From positions 23,292-87,291 of the forward strand of contig NZ_VFAC01000017.1 in NCBI RefSeq assembly GCF_007644105.1: 64,000 nucleotides of DNA, given 5' to 3'. The notes beneath the pieces are model-generated. The model had not been told where the DNA came from. It saw nothing but the letters and a program-made list of their open reading frames with translations, and did not search any database. The stretch is from Elioraea rosea. Lineage in GTDB: Bacteria; Pseudomonadota; Alphaproteobacteria; Acetobacterales; Acetobacteraceae. Shown piece by piece: positions 49,981 through 60,619 of the stretch; positions within the stretch are counted from its first letter, which is position 1; every line of letters begins with the position of its first letter. Made by a program: the position numbers and the translations under genes.

Positions 49981-50429
49981 CCGACACGCTCACCCAGCTC
50001 GGCCGGCAGACGCCGATGCCCGCGAGCCCGGACGAGGCGCTGCTCGAGCGCATCGCCAACCCGCATGCCGACACGGCCTACCTCGTGCGGTTCGTGGCAC
50101 CCGAGTTCACCAGCCTCTGCCCGCTCACCGGCCAGCCGGACTTCGCGCATCTCGTGATCGACTACGTGCCGCGCGCCTGGATCGTAGAAAGCAAGTCGCT
50201 GAAGCTCTATCTCGGGAGCTTCCGCAACCACGGCGCCTTCCACGAGGACTGCACCATCGGCATCGGCAAGCGGCTCGTGAAGCTTCTCGATCCCGCCTGG
50301 CTGCGCATCGGCGGCTACTGGTATCCGCGCGGCGGCATCCCGATCGACGTGTTCTGGCAGACGGGCGCCCCCCCCGAGGGCGTCTGGGTGCCGGAACAGG
50401 GCGTCGCACCCTACCGTGGGCGCGGCTGA
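49977..50429 (+). CDS. queF: NADPH-dependent preQ0 reductase (unimodular QueF)
   Basis: 150 residues, overlapping tgt by 4 nt. Catalytic Cys in [19 protein letters not shown] forms the thioimide with preQ0. The QueF motif [20 protein letters not shown] binds NADPH and substrate. It reduces the nitrile of preQ0 to the amine preQ1, the substrate of Tgt. Short form like Bacillus QueF rather than the two-domain E. coli type. Early preQ0 genes (queD, queE, queC) are not in the window. Confidence 0.95.
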   Translation: MTDTLTQLGRQTPMPASPDEALLERIANPHADTAYLVRFVAPEFTSLCPLTGQPDFAHLVIDYVPRAWIVESKSLKLYLGSFRNHGAFHEDCTIGIGKRLVKLLDPAWLRIGGYWYPRGGIPIDVFWQTGAPPEGVWVPEQGVAPYRGRG

Positions 50430-51468
50430 GGCCGACCCGCGGCCGAGGATCCGCGCCGAGGCGATACGCCTCGGCTTCGACGCCGTCGGCTTCACCGCGG
50501 CGACCCTGCCGCTGGAGGCACGCACGCGGCTCGAGGCATTCCTCGCCGCAGGCCACCACGGCACCATGGGCTGGATGGAAGCACGGCGTGACCAGCGGGC
50601 CGACCCACGCGCGCTCTGGCCCGAGGCGGTGAGCGTGATCAGCCTCGGCCTCTCCTACGCGCCGGAGGACGACCCGCTCGCCCCGCTCGCCGAGCCAAGG
50701 GTGGGGACGATCAGCGCCTATGCGCGCGGGCGGGACTATCACGACATCCTGAAGGGCCGGCTGAAGCATCTCGCGCAGTTCATCGCCCGGCGCTTCGGGG
50801 CAGGCGTGAAGGTGTTCGCGGACACGGCCCCGGTCATGGAGAAGCCGCTTGCGCAGGCCGCCGGGCTCGGCTGGCAGGGCAAGCACACGAACCTTGTCTC
50901 GCGTCGCCACGGGTCGTGGCTGTTCCTCGGCGAGGTGATGACGACGCTGGCGATCCCCCCGGAAGCGCCGCACGGCGACCACTGCGGAAGCTGCCGCCGC
51001 TGCCTCGACATCTGCCCGACCGACGCCTTCCCCGGGCCCTACAGGCTCGATGCCACGCGCTGCATCGCCTACTTGACCATCGAGCATGACGGGCCGATCC
51101 CCGAAGCCTTGCGGCCCGCGATGGGAAACCGCGTGTTCGGCTGCGACGACTGCCTCGCCGTCTGCCCCTGGAACCGGTTCGCCAGGGCGACGCAAGAGGC
51201 GAAGCTCGCCGCACGGGCCGACCTCCTCGCCCCGCCCTTGGCCGAGCTCGCCGCACTCGATGACGCAGGCTTCCGCGCCCGCTTCGCCGGCACGCCGATC
51301 AAGCGCAGCGGGCGGAAGCGGATGGCGCGCAACGTCGCCATCGCGATCGGCAACAGCGCCGATGCATCCCTCCGCCCCTCCGCTGCGTTGCTGGCAGGGG
51401 ATGCCGACCCCGTGGTGGCCGAGGCGGGGGCATGGGCGCTCGCGAGGCTGGAAGGCAGGACGGAATGA
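50416..51468 (+). CDS. queG: Epoxyqueuosine reductase
   Basis: GTG at 50416 overlapping queF by 14 nt, 350 residues. Cobalamin-binding N-terminal domain, then two 4Fe-4S ferredoxin motifs: [16 protein letters not shown] and [13 protein letters not shown]. Other family marks are [20 protein letters not shown] and [15 protein letters not shown]. It performs the last step to queuosine. A short HEAT-like tail ends the protein. Confidence 0.95.
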   Translation: MGAAEADPRPRIRAEAIRLGFDAVGFTAATLPLEARTRLEAFLAAGHHGTMGWMEARRDQRADPRALWPEAVSVISLGLSYAPEDDPLAPLAEPRVGTISAYARGRDYHDILKGRLKHLAQFIARRFGAGVKVFADTAPVMEKPLAQAAGLGWQGKHTNLVSRRHGSWLFLGEVMTTLAIPPEAPHGDHCGSCRRCLDICPTDAFPGPYRLDATRCIAYLTIEHDGPIPEALRPAMGNRVFGCDDCLAVCPWNRFARATQEAKLAARADLLAPPLAELAALDDAGFRARFAGTPIKRSGRKRMARNVAIAIGNSADASLRPSAALLAGDADPVVAEAGAWALARLEGRTE

Positions 51469-52880
51469 GCGGAACGCGCACGGAAACCGACAGTCTCGGC
51501 ACGGTCGAGATCGAGGAAGGCAGGCTCTGGGGGCCGCAGACGGAACGAGCGCGGCGGCTGTTCCGCATCGGCACGGAACGCTTCCCGCCGGTGCTGATCC
51601 GAGCGGTCGGCCTGCAGAAGCAGGCTGCGGCGGAGGCGAACCTCGCGCTCGGCGAGCTTCCCGAGGCGATCGCCCGGCCGATCATCACCGCCGCGGCCGA
51701 TGTCGCCGCGAACGGCCTCGACGAGCATTTCCCGCTACCGGTGTGGCAGACCGGAAGCGGCACCCAGACGAACATGAACGCCAACGAGGTGATCGCCAAC
51801 CGCGCCGCGCAGCTTCTCGGCCGCCCGCTCGCTTCCCGCGACCCGATCCACCCGAACGATCACGTCAATCGCGGCCAGTCCTCCAACGACAGTTTCCCCA
51901 CCGTGATGCACGTCGCCGCCGCGATCGCGGTGACCGAACGGCTGATCCCTGCACTTCGGCACCTGCGCGACAGCCTTGCCGCCCGCGCCGAGGATTGGGC
52001 GTCGATCGTGAAGCTCGGGCGCACCCACATGATGGATGCGGTGCCGATGACGCTGGGTGGCGAGTTCGCCACGTTCTCGCACCAGGTCGAGAACGGCATC
52101 GCGCGGCTGCGCGATGCCCTGCCCCGCCTGTTCCTGCTGCCCCAGGGCGGCACGGCCATCGGTACCGGCCTCAACCGCCACGCGCGGTTCGACGAGGTGT
52201 TCTGCGAACGCATCGCCGCCCTTACAGCGCTGCCCTTCGAGCCCAACCCAGACAAGGCCGAGGGCATGGCCGCGCACGATGCCTTCGTGGAGCTTTCCGG
52301 CGCGCTGAACACGCTCGCGGTGTCGCTGATGAAGATCGGCAACGACATCCGGCTGCTCGGCTCCGGCCCGCGCGCGGGGCTCGCCGAGCTCGTCGTGCCG
52401 CCGGACGGGCTCTCCTCCTCCATCATGCCAGGCAAGACGAATCCGACACAGGCGGAGGCGCTGACGCAGGTGTGCGTTCAGGCGATGGGCAATGCGACGA
52501 CCGTGACGATCGCGGCAAGCCATTCCCACCTCCAGCTCAACGTGTTCAAGCCGGTGATCATCCACGCCGTGCTGCAGTCGTGCACGCTGATCGCCGATGC
52601 GGCGGAAGGCTTTGCCGTCAACATGGTCGACAAGCTCGAGCCGAACCGCGAGCAGATCGCCCGCCACGTCGCGAACTCGCTGATGCTTGTGACCGCGCTC
52701 AACCCGCGCATCGGGTATGATCGCGCGGTCGCGATCGGCAAGCGTGCGCTGGCCGAAGGCATCACGCTGCGCGAGGCCGCAATCGCCTCCGGTCATGTCA
52801 GCGGCGAGCAGTTCGACGAATGGATCAGGCCCGAGCAGATGGTGGTGCCTGGAACGACGCTTCCGGGCGGCGGCGGATAG
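51465..52880 (+). CDS. fumC: Class II fumarate hydratase
   Basis: ATG at 51465 overlaps queG by 4 nt, 471 residues. Family motifs: PVWQTGSGTQTNMNANEVIA, GQSSNDSFPTVMH, GRTHMMDAVPMTLG and the signature SSSIMPGKTNPTQAEALTQV with the flexible catalytic serine loop. Cluster-free and oxygen-stable, unlike the class I enzyme eight genes upstream. Having both lets the cell keep fumarase activity under oxidative stress or iron shortage (known for E. coli, inferred here). Confidence 0.96.
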   Translation: MSGTRTETDSLGTVEIEEGRLWGPQTERARRLFRIGTERFPPVLIRAVGLQKQAAAEANLALGELPEAIARPIITAAADVAANGLDEHFPLPVWQTGSGTQTNMNANEVIANRAAQLLGRPLASRDPIHPNDHVNRGQSSNDSFPTVMHVAAAIAVTERLIPALRHLRDSLAARAEDWASIVKLGRTHMMDAVPMTLGGEFATFSHQVENGIARLRDALPRLFLLPQGGTAIGTGLNRHARFDEVFCERIAALTALPFEPNPDKAEGMAAHDAFVELSGALNTLAVSLMKIGNDIRLLGSGPRAGLAELVVPPDGLSSSIMPGKTNPTQAEALTQVCVQAMGNATTVTIAASHSHLQLNVFKPVIIHAVLQSCTLIADAAEGFAVNMVDKLEPNREQIARHVANSLMLVTALNPRIGYDRAVAIGKRALAEGITLREAAIASGHVSGEQFDEWIRPEQMVVPGTTLPGGGG

Positions 52881-52881
52881 C

Positions 52882-53100
52882 ATGGCGGGCCATCTCGAGA
52901 AGCGATCGCTCAGCCTCGCCGGGCACCGCACCTCCGTCGCGCTCGAGCCGGCGTTCTGGCGCGCTCTCGAGGAAGCGGCGGCACGCCAGGGGGTGAGCCT
53001 CGCGACGCTCGTGCGCAGCATCGACGCCTCGCGCGTCACCCCCGCCATGCCGCTCGCAAGCGCGCTCAGGCTGCACGCCCTCGAACTGCGACGAGGCTAA
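52882..53100 (+). CDS. Ribbon-helix-helix domain protein (RHH_4 type)
   Basis: ATG one base after the fumC stop, 72 residues. The whole protein is one RHH unit: KRSLSLAGHRTSVALEPAFW forms the beta strand and first helix, RQGVSLATLVRSIDASR the second helix, ending in ASALRLHALELRR. Such proteins bind DNA as dimers, but many RHH_4 members next to fumC are uncharacterised. It might regulate its own cluster. It ends only 2 nt before the stop of the converging AsmA gene. Confidence 0.82.
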   Translation: MAGHLEKRSLSLAGHRTSVALEPAFWRALEEAAARQGVSLATLVRSIDASRVTPAMPLASALRLHALELRRG

Positions 53101-53102
53101 GT

Positions 53103-56015
53103 TTAGCGGTTGCGCGTGCGCGCGCGCTCGGCGAGGTGGCGGGCGGCGGCGGCGGTCTCGACCACGCGGCGCGGCTCGCCGATCGCGCCCGACGCACGCA
53201 GGCCGAGATCAGGCAGCGTCTCAGCCCCGCCGACGGGGGTGATCGAGATCGAGAGGCCGAGCGCCTGGGCGCGGAGGTCGATCTCGCCGGTCGCGGCGAC
53301 GTTGCCCGACTGCGCGCGCAGCGAGCCTTCCGTCATCGTCACGATTCCCGTGTCGGCGCGGAGCAGAAGCGCCATCTGCTCGAATGCCGTCGCTCCGCCC
53401 GAGAGCGCGTCGCGGATGCGCGCCAGCGCCTCGGCGTCGGGAAGCGGCGCGCTCAGCGCCTCGGCCGCGGCGGCGATATCGAAGCCAGCAACCACGCCGG
53501 AGCTGGCCGTGACGCGCGCCTCGCCCGACAGCGTCGCGAGGAGCACGGCCGGGCTGAGCCCCTCGCCGCGCACGCTCGCCGTCACGCCGATGCTTCCCCC
53601 CGTCACGTCGAACGGCGTGCCGAACAGCGGCGCATCGAGAACCGCGTCGGTGAGAACCCAGTCGGCGGCGAAGGCGCCTTCGGGCCGCAGGCTCGCCGAG
53701 CCGGTGAGCGCCCCGCCCCGAAGCTGGCCGCGCAGCGCCGCGATGCGCACGGCGCCATCATCCACCTCGACGCGGGCATCGACCTCCGACAGACCGTTGC
53801 CGGCGCCGATCGGCACCGCCGCGGCGCGGAGCGCGAGCGTTCCCGTCCAGCCCCGGAGCGGGTCGAGCGAGACGGGCGCGGATTGCTCCCAGTCCACGCC
53901 AGGCAGGGGCAGCACTTCCGATTCGACAGCGAGACGGAACCGCCCCCCCGCCTCGGCCGGCGCGATCTCGCCTGACCCGCGCGCGCGCAGCCGCCCCGCC
54001 ACCACCTCGGCGCTGCGAAGCGTGATGGTCCCTTCCGCGAGCGCGCCCTCGAGCACGACGGCGAGCGAGCCCGCACCGAGCCACGGCTCGGTGTCTGCCC
54101 AGCCGAGCGAGGCGAGGAGCCGTGGCGCGCCGGGATGGCGGAGCGCTACGCGGCCCGACGCGCCGGCGAAGCCGGCATCGGCAAGCCCGACCGCCTCCAT
54201 GCGCGCATCGAGAAGCTCCGCGACCGCGTTGATCTCGAGCTGCTCGCCCGCCGCGCGCCCGGCGGCGCGCAGCGAGAACCCGCCCTGCCAGACGGGCGCT
54301 GCCGCGGCGAGGATTTCCGAGCGCGGGAACAGCAGCCCGAGGCGCGAGGCATCGGAGCCGGAGACGGCAAGATCGAAGCCGGTGATGCGCGCCGCCTCGC
54401 CCGTGTCGGCCGTGCCGGACAGCGTCAGCTGCCCGCCCGCGATGCCGGACGCGGTCAGACGACGGAGCGCAAGCTTGCCATCCGCGAGGGTGGCGTCGAG
54501 CCCGAGCTGCGAGACGCTCAGGCCCTGCACCGTCACCGCATCGGCCTCGAGCCGGAGATTGGCGTCGAATGCGGCGAGGCCGCTTGTGCCGAGCTGCGCT
54601 GTGTCGCCGCCGAACAGCGTGTCGAGGTCGAGCCGGGCAAGCCGAAGCCCCGCGCCCAACTGCATCCTCTGTCCTGGCGCACCGGCGGGGCGGATCACCA
54701 CCCCGCCTTCGATGGCAACGCCGTCGAGCTGGCCGAACCCCTGCTCGACCTGCAGCACCCCGGGCTCCGCCGCAATGCGGGCCGACAGCATGAGAGAGCG
54801 GAGCGCATCGGGGCCCGCCCAGGCGGGATTCGCATCGAGCCAGGCGAGCAGGGCCCGAAGGTCCGGTGCCTCGAGCTCCATCAGCCCTTCGAAGCGCGGC
54901 CCACGCTCGACCACCGCGACCGCGCCGGCAAGCGCGAGCGCCGCGCCTCCCGGCAGGACGGCTGCGGCCTCGTTCACCGCCACCTGCTGGTCGGCGATCA
55001 GCAGCGAGGCGCGGACAGAGCGGAGCGTGCCGCCGCCGATCTCGGCCGCCTCGAAGGAGAGGTCGAGCCCGATGGGGAAGGGCGGGGCGGCGAGCGCGCC
55101 GCGCGAGGGCGCGATCCATGGGTCGAGAACGAAACGAACGCCCGCGAGCGCGACATCGACGCGCGGCTCGGGCTGGGTCGCGAACGACACCGCACCCGAG
55201 AGACGCGACTGGCCGAGCTGGAGCTGAAGCTGGTCGGCGCTGCCTGCCCCGCCCTCCACGGAGAGCCTCGCCTCTGCACGGAAGGGAAGCGGCGGCGCGG
55301 GAAGGAGCGCGGAGAGGTCAGGCCCCTCCGCCTCGATCTCGCCGGAGAACACGAAGCCGCCATGCAGCACGAGCCCGGAAGCGGCTACGCGCGCGCCGCG
55401 GCTGGCGAAGGCCGCCTCGAGCGTCGCCGCGCCATCGAGCCCGGCCCGCCCGAGGGTGAGCTGCGCCTCGACCGGAAGCGTGCCGAGCCCGAACGAGCCT
55501 GCGACCGTGTAGGGGCCGAGCGGCCCCTGCGCGGCGAGCCTCGCCGAGACATCGGCAAGCGTGACGCCGCCGACGATCACCGTGCCGCGCTCGAGCGTCA
55601 CCCGCGTGCCGGCGAGGAAGGGCGCGGGGCGGATGCTCGCGGCCCAGAGCGGCACGGGAAGGTCGCGCACCATCAGGTGCGGCGCGACGAGGGTCAGTTC
55701 CGTGACCGCCACCTCGCCGATCAGCAGCCGACCGAGCGCGAGGGTCAGCCGCAGCTCCTCGGCAGAGCCGGTGAAGCTCTCGCCCTCCTCGCCGATCCTC
55801 ACCCCGCGCGCGACGAGCCGCGGCGCGGGAAGGAGCGTCATCGCGAAGGGGCCCTCGATGCGGAACTCGCGGCCAAGCTGGGCGGAGGCGATCTGCTCGA
55901 GCGCGTCGCGATAGGCCGTCCAGTCGAGCCGCGGCGGCACGAGCCAGGCCGCGAGCACGGCGAGCGCGGCGACGAAGGCCGAGATCCAGGCCAGAGGACG
56001 AAGGAAGGCACCCAC
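53103..56015 (-). CDS. AsmA-family envelope protein
   Basis: 970 residues: one N-terminal membrane helix (LAWISAFVAALAVLAAWLV), then the AsmA N-domain with DALEQIASAQLGREFRIEGP and RLVARGVRIGEE. The rest is a very long repetitive beta-rich region, and the AsmA_2-type C-terminal part has GEARVTASSGVVAGFDIAAA and ALSLSITPVGG-like sequence. Relatives (AsmA, TamB, YhdP) form periplasm-spanning lipid bridges to the outer membrane. Stand-alone gene; 39 nt separate it from the upstream oxoprolinase gene on the same strand. Confidence 0.88.
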   Translation of the reverse strand: MGAFLRPLAWISAFVAALAVLAAWLVPPRLDWTAYRDALEQIASAQLGREFRIEGPFAMTLLPAPRLVARGVRIGEEGESFTGSAEELRLTLALGRLLIGEVAVTELTLVAPHLMVRDLPVPLWAASIRPAPFLAGTRVTLERGTVIVGGVTLADVSARLAAQGPLGPYTVAGSFGLGTLPVEAQLTLGRAGLDGAATLEAAFASRGARVAASGLVLHGGFVFSGEIEAEGPDLSALLPAPPLPFRAEARLSVEGGAGSADQLQLQLGQSRLSGAVSFATQPEPRVDVALAGVRFVLDPWIAPSRGALAAPPFPIGLDLSFEAAEIGGGTLRSVRASLLIADQQVAVNEAAAVLPGGAALALAGAVAVVERGPRFEGLMELEAPDLRALLAWLDANPAWAGPDALRSLMLSARIAAEPGVLQVEQGFGQLDGVAIEGGVVIRPAGAPGQRMQLGAGLRLARLDLDTLFGGDTAQLGTSGLAAFDANLRLEADAVTVQGLSVSQLGLDATLADGKLALRRLTASGIAGGQLTLSGTADTGEAARITGFDLAVSGSDASRLGLLFPRSEILAAAAPVWQGGFSLRAAGRAAGEQLEINAVAELLDARMEAVGLADAGFAGASGRVALRHPGAPRLLASLGWADTEPWLGAGSLAVVLEGALAEGTITLRSAEVVAGRLRARGSGEIAPAEAGGRFRLAVESEVLPLPGVDWEQSAPVSLDPLRGWTGTLALRAAAVPIGAGNGLSEVDARVEVDDGAVRIAALRGQLRGGALTGSASLRPEGAFAADWVLTDAVLDAPLFGTPFDVTGGSIGVTASVRGEGLSPAVLLATLSGEARVTASSGVVAGFDIAAAAEALSAPLPDAEALARIRDALSGGATAFEQMALLLRADTGIVTMTEGSLRAQSGNVAATGEIDLRAQALGLSISITPVGGAETLPDLGLRASGAIGEPRRVVETAAAARHLAERARTRNR

Positions 56016-56054
56016 CGCTCCGACTTGCCAGACGGAGCCTTGGAGAACAAGCGG

Positions 56055-59000
56055 TTAAGGCGTCCCGTACCCCCCGCCGCCCGGCGTCTCGATCACGAAC
56101 ACGTCCCCCGGCTCGAGCTCGGCCTTGTCGGTGCCGGTCAGAACCTCGACGCGGCCATCGACGCGCTCGACGCGCTGCAGGCCGGCCGCACCGTCCTCGC
56201 CGCCTTCGAGGCCGAAGGGGGCGACGTTGCGGCGGCTCGCGAGGATCACGGCCGTCATCGGCGCGAGGAAGCGGATCCGGCGCACCGAGCCGTCACCGCC
56301 GCGCCACTTGCCCTTCCCGCCCGAGCCGCGACGGATGCCGAACTCTTCGAGCAGAACGGGATAGCGGAGCTCGAGAACCTCGGGGTCGGTCATGCGCGTG
56401 TTGGTCATGTGGGTCTGCACGGCCGAAGTGCCGTCGAAGCCGGGCCCCGCACCCGTGCCGCCACAGATCGTCTCGTAGTACTGGAACGCGCCGTCGCCGA
56501 AGGTGAAGTTGTTCATCGTCGCCTGGCTGCACGCGATTGCGCCGAGCGCGCCGAACAGCGCGTTGGTCACCGCCTGACTCACCTCCACGTTGCCCGCGAC
56601 GACCGCCGCAGGCGGCCGGGGCGAGAGGAAGGAGCCGCCCGGCAGCACGATGGTGATCGGCTTCAGGCAGCCGTCGTTCAGCGGGATGTCGGTGCCGACG
56701 AGGCAGCGGAAGCAGTAGAGCACTGCCGCGCGCGTCACCGCCGGGGGGGCATTGAAGTTGTCGTTCCTCTGCGCGCCTGTGCCGGTGAAGTCGATCACCG
56801 CGCTCCGCGCCGCGCGGTCGACGCGGACGGCGACGCGGAGCGGCGAACCGTCATCCATCCGGTAGTCGAACGACCCGTCGCCGAGACGGCCGATGACGCG
56901 GCGGACGCTCTCCTCGGCATTGTCCTGCACGTGCTTCATGTAGCGGCGCACCGTGTCGAGCCCGAACTGGCCGACCATGCGGCGAAGCTCCTGCACTCCC
57001 TTCTCGTTCGCCGCCACCTGCGCCTTGATGTCGGCGATGTTCATTTCGGGGTTGCGCGCGGGCCAGGTCGCGCCGGTCAGCAGCGCGCGGAACTCGGCCT
57101 CGCGGAACTGCCCACCGTCGACGAGGAGCATGTTGTCGACGAGCACGCCCTCCTCCTCGAGCGTGCGCGACAGCGGCGGCATGGAGCCAGGCGTGATGCC
57201 GCCGACATCGGCGTGGTGGCCGCGCGAGCCGACGAAGAACAGGAGCTCGCGCCCCGCCTCGTCGAACACCGGCGTGATGACGGTGATGTCGGGCAGGTGC
57301 GTGCCGCCGTTGTAGGGATTGTTCAGGGCAACGACATCGCCCGGCTTCAGCGTGTCGCGCCGCGTCGCGAGCACGGTGCGCACGCTTTCCCCCATCGCGC
57401 CGAGATGGACCGGGATGTGCGGCGCGTTGGCGACGAGGTTGCCGCTCTCGTCGAAAACAGCGCAGGAGAAGTCGAGCCGCTCCTTGATGTTCACGCTCTG
57501 CGCGGTGTTCTGGAGCACGAGCCCGGTCTGCTCGGCGATCGACATGAAGAGGTTGTTGAAGAGCTCGAGCATCACGGGGTCGGCCCCCTCGCCCGTCTCG
57601 CCCGTGCCGATGGCGATGCGCGAAGGACGCGCCTCGGTACGGGTCAGCACGAGGTGGTTCGCCTCCGTCGCCCGCGCCTGCCAGCCAGGCTCGACCACCG
57701 TCGTCGCCGTCGCCTCGCGGATCAGGGCGGGGCCCTTGACGATGTCGCCCGCACGCAGCGCGTCGCGGTCGAACACAGGCGTCTCCCACGCCCGCCCGGC
57801 GGTGAACATCTCGACCGTGTCGATGGGCGCAAGCGTGCCGTCCGCCTCGGTGCGCGCGGGATGGCGCTCCTCCCGCACCGCTTCGCCAGGCGAGGTCGCC
57901 TCGACGGAGACCGCCTCGGCGACCAGGGCCCGCTCCGGGGTCGCGAAGCCGAAGCGCGCGCGATGCGCAGCGGTGAACGCGTCCCTCACCTCGGCATGCG
58001 CGCCGAAGGCGATGGGCAGCGTCGTGTCTGTTCCCTCGTAGCGGAGATGCAGCGTGCGGGTGACGGCGATGCGCCCCGCCTCCGCCCCTTGCGCGACAAG
58101 CGAGGCCGTCGCCTCGGCGGCGAGCGCATCGAGCCTGCCGGCAAGCTCGTCCATCGCCTCGCCCGAGAGCGGCAGCTCCGCCGCGGCCTCTCGCATCGCG
58201 CTCTGGTCGGCGAGGCCCATGCCGTAGGCGGACAGCACGCCGGCGAAGGGGTGGATGAACACCGTTCCCATGCCGAGCTCGTCGGCCACCAGGCAGGCGT
58301 GCTGGCCCGCTGCGCCGCCGAAGCATTGCAGGGCGAAACGCGCAGGGTCATGCCCCTTGGCGATCGAGACCTGCTTGATCGCGTTCGCCATGTTGGCGAC
58401 TGCGATGCGCAGGAACCCCTCCGCCACCTCGCGCGGGTCGCGCAACTTCGTGCCGGTGTCGCGCGCGATGCGGGCGGAAAGGGCGAGGAAGCACTCGCGC
58501 ACGATCGAGGCATCGAGCGGCAGGTCGCCACCCGGGCCGAAGATCGAGGGGAAATGCGCGGGCTGGATCTTGCCGACGCAGACATTGGCGTCGGTCACGG
58601 TCAGCGGCCCGCCGCGGCGATAGCAGGCAGGCCCCGGCGCAGCACCTGCGCTGTCGGGGCCGACGCGATAGCGCGAGCCGTCGAAATGCAGGATCGAGCC
58701 GCCGCCGGCAGCGACGGTGTTGATCGCCATCATCGGCGCGCGGATGCGGACGCCCGCGACCAGCGTCTCGAAGCTCCTCTCGAACGCGCCGTCATAGAGC
58801 GCGACGTCTGTCGAGGTGCCGCCCATGTCGAAGCCGATGATGCGCTCGAAGCCGCCGAGCCCGGCGGTCCGCGCCGCGCCGACGATGCCGCCCGCCGGCC
58901 CCGAGAGGATCGCGTCCTTGCCCTGGAAGGCGCCGGCCTCGGCAAGCCCGCCATTCGACTGCATGAAGTAGAGCCGCGTGTCGCCGAGCTCTCCCGCCAC

Positions 59001-59690
59001 CTGCTCGACGTAGCGCCGGAGGATCGGCGAGAGATAGGCGTCTGCCACCGTGGTGTCGCCGCGGCCGACCCACTTGATCAGCGGGCTCACCTCATGGCTC
59101 GCGCTCACCTGGCCGAAGCCCATCTCGCGCGCAAGTGCCGCAACCCGCCGCTCGTGCCCGGGATTCTTCCAGGCATGCATCAGAACGATCGCCACCGCGC
59201 GGATGCCGTCATCGAGCGCGGCCTCGAGCGCCGCGCGGGTGGCGTCGAGGTCGAGCGGCTCGCGCTCGGAGCCGTCGACCATCAGGCGGCCGGGAATCTC
59301 CGCGACGCGCTCGTAGAGCATCTCGGGAAGCGTGATCGCGAGGTCGAACAGCCGCGGCCGCGTCTGCCAGCCGATGCGCAGCGTGTCCGCGAAGCCGTGG
59401 TTGACGAGAAGCAGCGTGCGCTCGCCCTTGCGCTCGAGAAGCGCGTTGGTCGCGACGGTGGTGCCCATCTTCACGGCCTCGACGAGGCCTGTCGGGATCG
59501 GAGCGTCGCGCTCTAGCCCGAGCACGGCGCGGATGCCGGCCACCGCCGCGTCGCGGTAGCGCTCCGGGTTCTCGCTGAGCAGCTTGTGGGTGGTCAGCGC
59601 ACCGTCGGGGGCGCGGGCGACGATGTCGGTGAAGGTGCCGCCGCGATCGACCCAGAACTGCCAGCCCGCCTGTTGCACGGCCTTCTGCAT
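56055..59690 (-). CDS. 5-oxoprolinase / hydantoinase A-B fusion protein
   Basis: ATG at 59690, 1211 residues. Residues ~10-690 are the HyuA half: [32 protein letters not shown] [16 protein letters not shown], and the ATPase-type [15 protein letters not shown]. Residues ~700-1205 are the HyuB half: [50 protein letters not shown]. The order and length match bacterial/eukaryotic ATP-dependent 5-oxoprolinase, which opens pyroglutamate to glutamate. Hydantoinase-type activity on another lactam is an alternative. Single gene, divergent from the TerB-J gene. Confidence 0.9.
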   Translation of the reverse strand: MQKAVQQAGWQFWVDRGGTFTDIVARAPDGALTTHKLLSENPERYRDAAVAGIRAVLGLERDAPIPTGLVEAVKMGTTVATNALLERKGERTLLLVNHGFADTLRIGWQTRPRLFDLAITLPEMLYERVAEIPGRLMVDGSEREPLDLDATRAALEAALDDGIRAVAIVLMHAWKNPGHERRVAALAREMGFGQVSASHEVSPLIKWVGRGDTTVADAYLSPILRRYVEQVAGELGDTRLYFMQSNGGLAEAGAFQGKDAILSGPAGGIVGAARTAGLGGFERIIGFDMGGTSTDVALYDGAFERSFETLVAGVRIRAPMMAINTVAAGGGSILHFDGSRYRVGPDSAGAAPGPACYRRGGPLTVTDANVCVGKIQPAHFPSIFGPGGDLPLDASIVRECFLALSARIARDTGTKLRDPREVAEGFLRIAVANMANAIKQVSIAKGHDPARFALQCFGGAAGQHACLVADELGMGTVFIHPFAGVLSAYGMGLADQSAMREAAAELPLSGEAMDELAGRLDALAAEATASLVAQGAEAGRIAVTRTLHLRYEGTDTTLPIAFGAHAEVRDAFTAAHRARFGFATPERALVAEAVSVEATSPGEAVREERHPARTEADGTLAPIDTVEMFTAGRAWETPVFDRDALRAGDIVKGPALIREATATTVVEPGWQARATEANHLVLTRTEARPSRIAIGTGETGEGADPVMLELFNNLFMSIAEQTGLVLQNTAQSVNIKERLDFSCAVFDESGNLVANAPHIPVHLGAMGESVRTVLATRRDTLKPGDVVALNNPYNGGTHLPDITVITPVFDEAGRELLFFVGSRGHHADVGGITPGSMPPLSRTLEEEGVLVDNMLLVDGGQFREAEFRALLTGATWPARNPEMNIADIKAQVAANEKGVQELRRMVGQFGLDTVRRYMKHVQDNAEESVRRVIGRLGDGSFDYRMDDGSPLRVAVRVDRAARSAVIDFTGTGAQRNDNFNAPPAVTRAAVLYCFRCLVGTDIPLNDGCLKPITIVLPGGSFLSPRPPAAVVAGNVEVSQAVTNALFGALGAIACSQATMNNFTFGDGAFQYYETICGGTGAGPGFDGTSAVQTHMTNTRMTDPEVLELRYPVLLEEFGIRRGSGGKGKWRGGDGSVRRIRFLAPMTAVILASRRNVAPFGLEGGEDGAAGLQRVERVDGRVEVLTGTDKAELEPGDVFVIETPGGGGYGTP

Positions 59691-59824
59691 ACGTTCGTCT
59701 CGCCCCGTTGCCTCGCGCCGCGTGCGCGTATGCGCGGCCCCACCCGGCGTGGTAGCGTTCGCGCACGACGACGGCAAGGCAGGGGCATGCCGGCCGGATT
59801 TGAGGGGTTTGCTGGAACGGCCTG

Positions 59825-60619
59825 ATGAGCGTGTGGGGGAAGATCCTCGGCGGTGTCGCCGGGTTCGCGATGGGCGGCCCGATGGGCGCGGTGCTTGGCG
59901 CAGCCCTCGGCCATGCGGCGGACCAGAAGGGCGGCCCAGGCGTGACGGGCGCGAGCCCGGCCGACCTGCTCGGCCCGCCAGACCCGCTGCGCATGACCGA
60001 GATCGCGGCGATGATGGGAAGCCGCGACACGGTCTTTTCTATCGCCGTCGTCGTGCTCGCAGCCAAGCTCGCCAAGGCGGACGGGCCGGTGAAGCGGGCG
60101 GAGATCGACGCGTTCAAGCGGCTGTTCCGCTTCGCGCCCGAGAACGCGAAGGACATTGCCAAGCTCTGGGACGGCGCGCGCGACAGCGCCTCCGGCTACG
60201 AGCCCTTCGCCGACAAGCTCGCCGAGGCCTTCGCCGACAACCGCACCGTGCTCGAGGAGGTGCTCGCGAGCCTGTTCGCCGTCGCGCGGTCGGACGGGCC
60301 CCTGAACGTCGCGGAAGAGAAGTTCCTCGCCGATGTGCGGCGCCGCTTCGCGCTGAACGAACGGGCCTGGGAGAATGCTCGGTCGGGCAACACCGCGCGT
60401 GCCGAGCCGCAGGGGCCCGACCCCTACGAGGTGCTCGGCGTCTCGCGCTCGGCCTCCGATGCAGAGATCCGCGCCGCCTGGCGCCAGCTCATGCGCGAGA
60501 ACCACCCCGACACGCTCGCCGCCCGCGGGGTTCCGCCGCACTTCATCGAGCATGCCACGCGGCGCGTCACCGAGTTCAATGCCGCCTGGAACCGCATCAA
60601 GAAGGAACGAGGACTCTGA
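59825..60619 (+). CDS. TerB-like and J-domain protein (DjlA-type)
   Basis: 264 residues. A glycine-rich hydrophobic N-terminus ([20 protein letters not shown]) may insert in or touch the membrane. A TerB-like helical domain follows at ~75-190 ([20 protein letters not shown] and [18 protein letters not shown] with their conserved acidic motifs). A C-terminal J domain (~200-262) has [19 protein letters not shown] and the HPD triad in MRENHPDTL. It should recruit DnaK. The stop overlaps the next gene's CTG as CTGA. Confidence 0.88.
   Translation: MSVWGKILGGVAGFAMGGPMGAVLGAALGHAADQKGGPGVTGASPADLLGPPDPLRMTEIAAMMGSRDTVFSIAVVVLAAKLAKADGPVKRAEIDAFKRLFRFAPENAKDIAKLWDGARDSASGYEPFADKLAEAFADNRTVLEEVLASLFAVARSDGPLNVAEEKFLADVRRRFALNERAWENARSGNTARAEPQGPDPYEVLGVSRSASDAEIRAAWRQLMRENHPDTLAARGVPPHFIEHATRRVTEFNAAWNRIKKERGL

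Noticed and set aside
54135..59516. A very long open frame (about 1793 codons) on the plus strand across the AsmA and oxoprolinase genes
   Set aside because: Its product is rich in Arg, His, Asp and Gly with no domain. It is an antisense shadow caused by high GC third positions; the minus-strand genes have complete family motifs.
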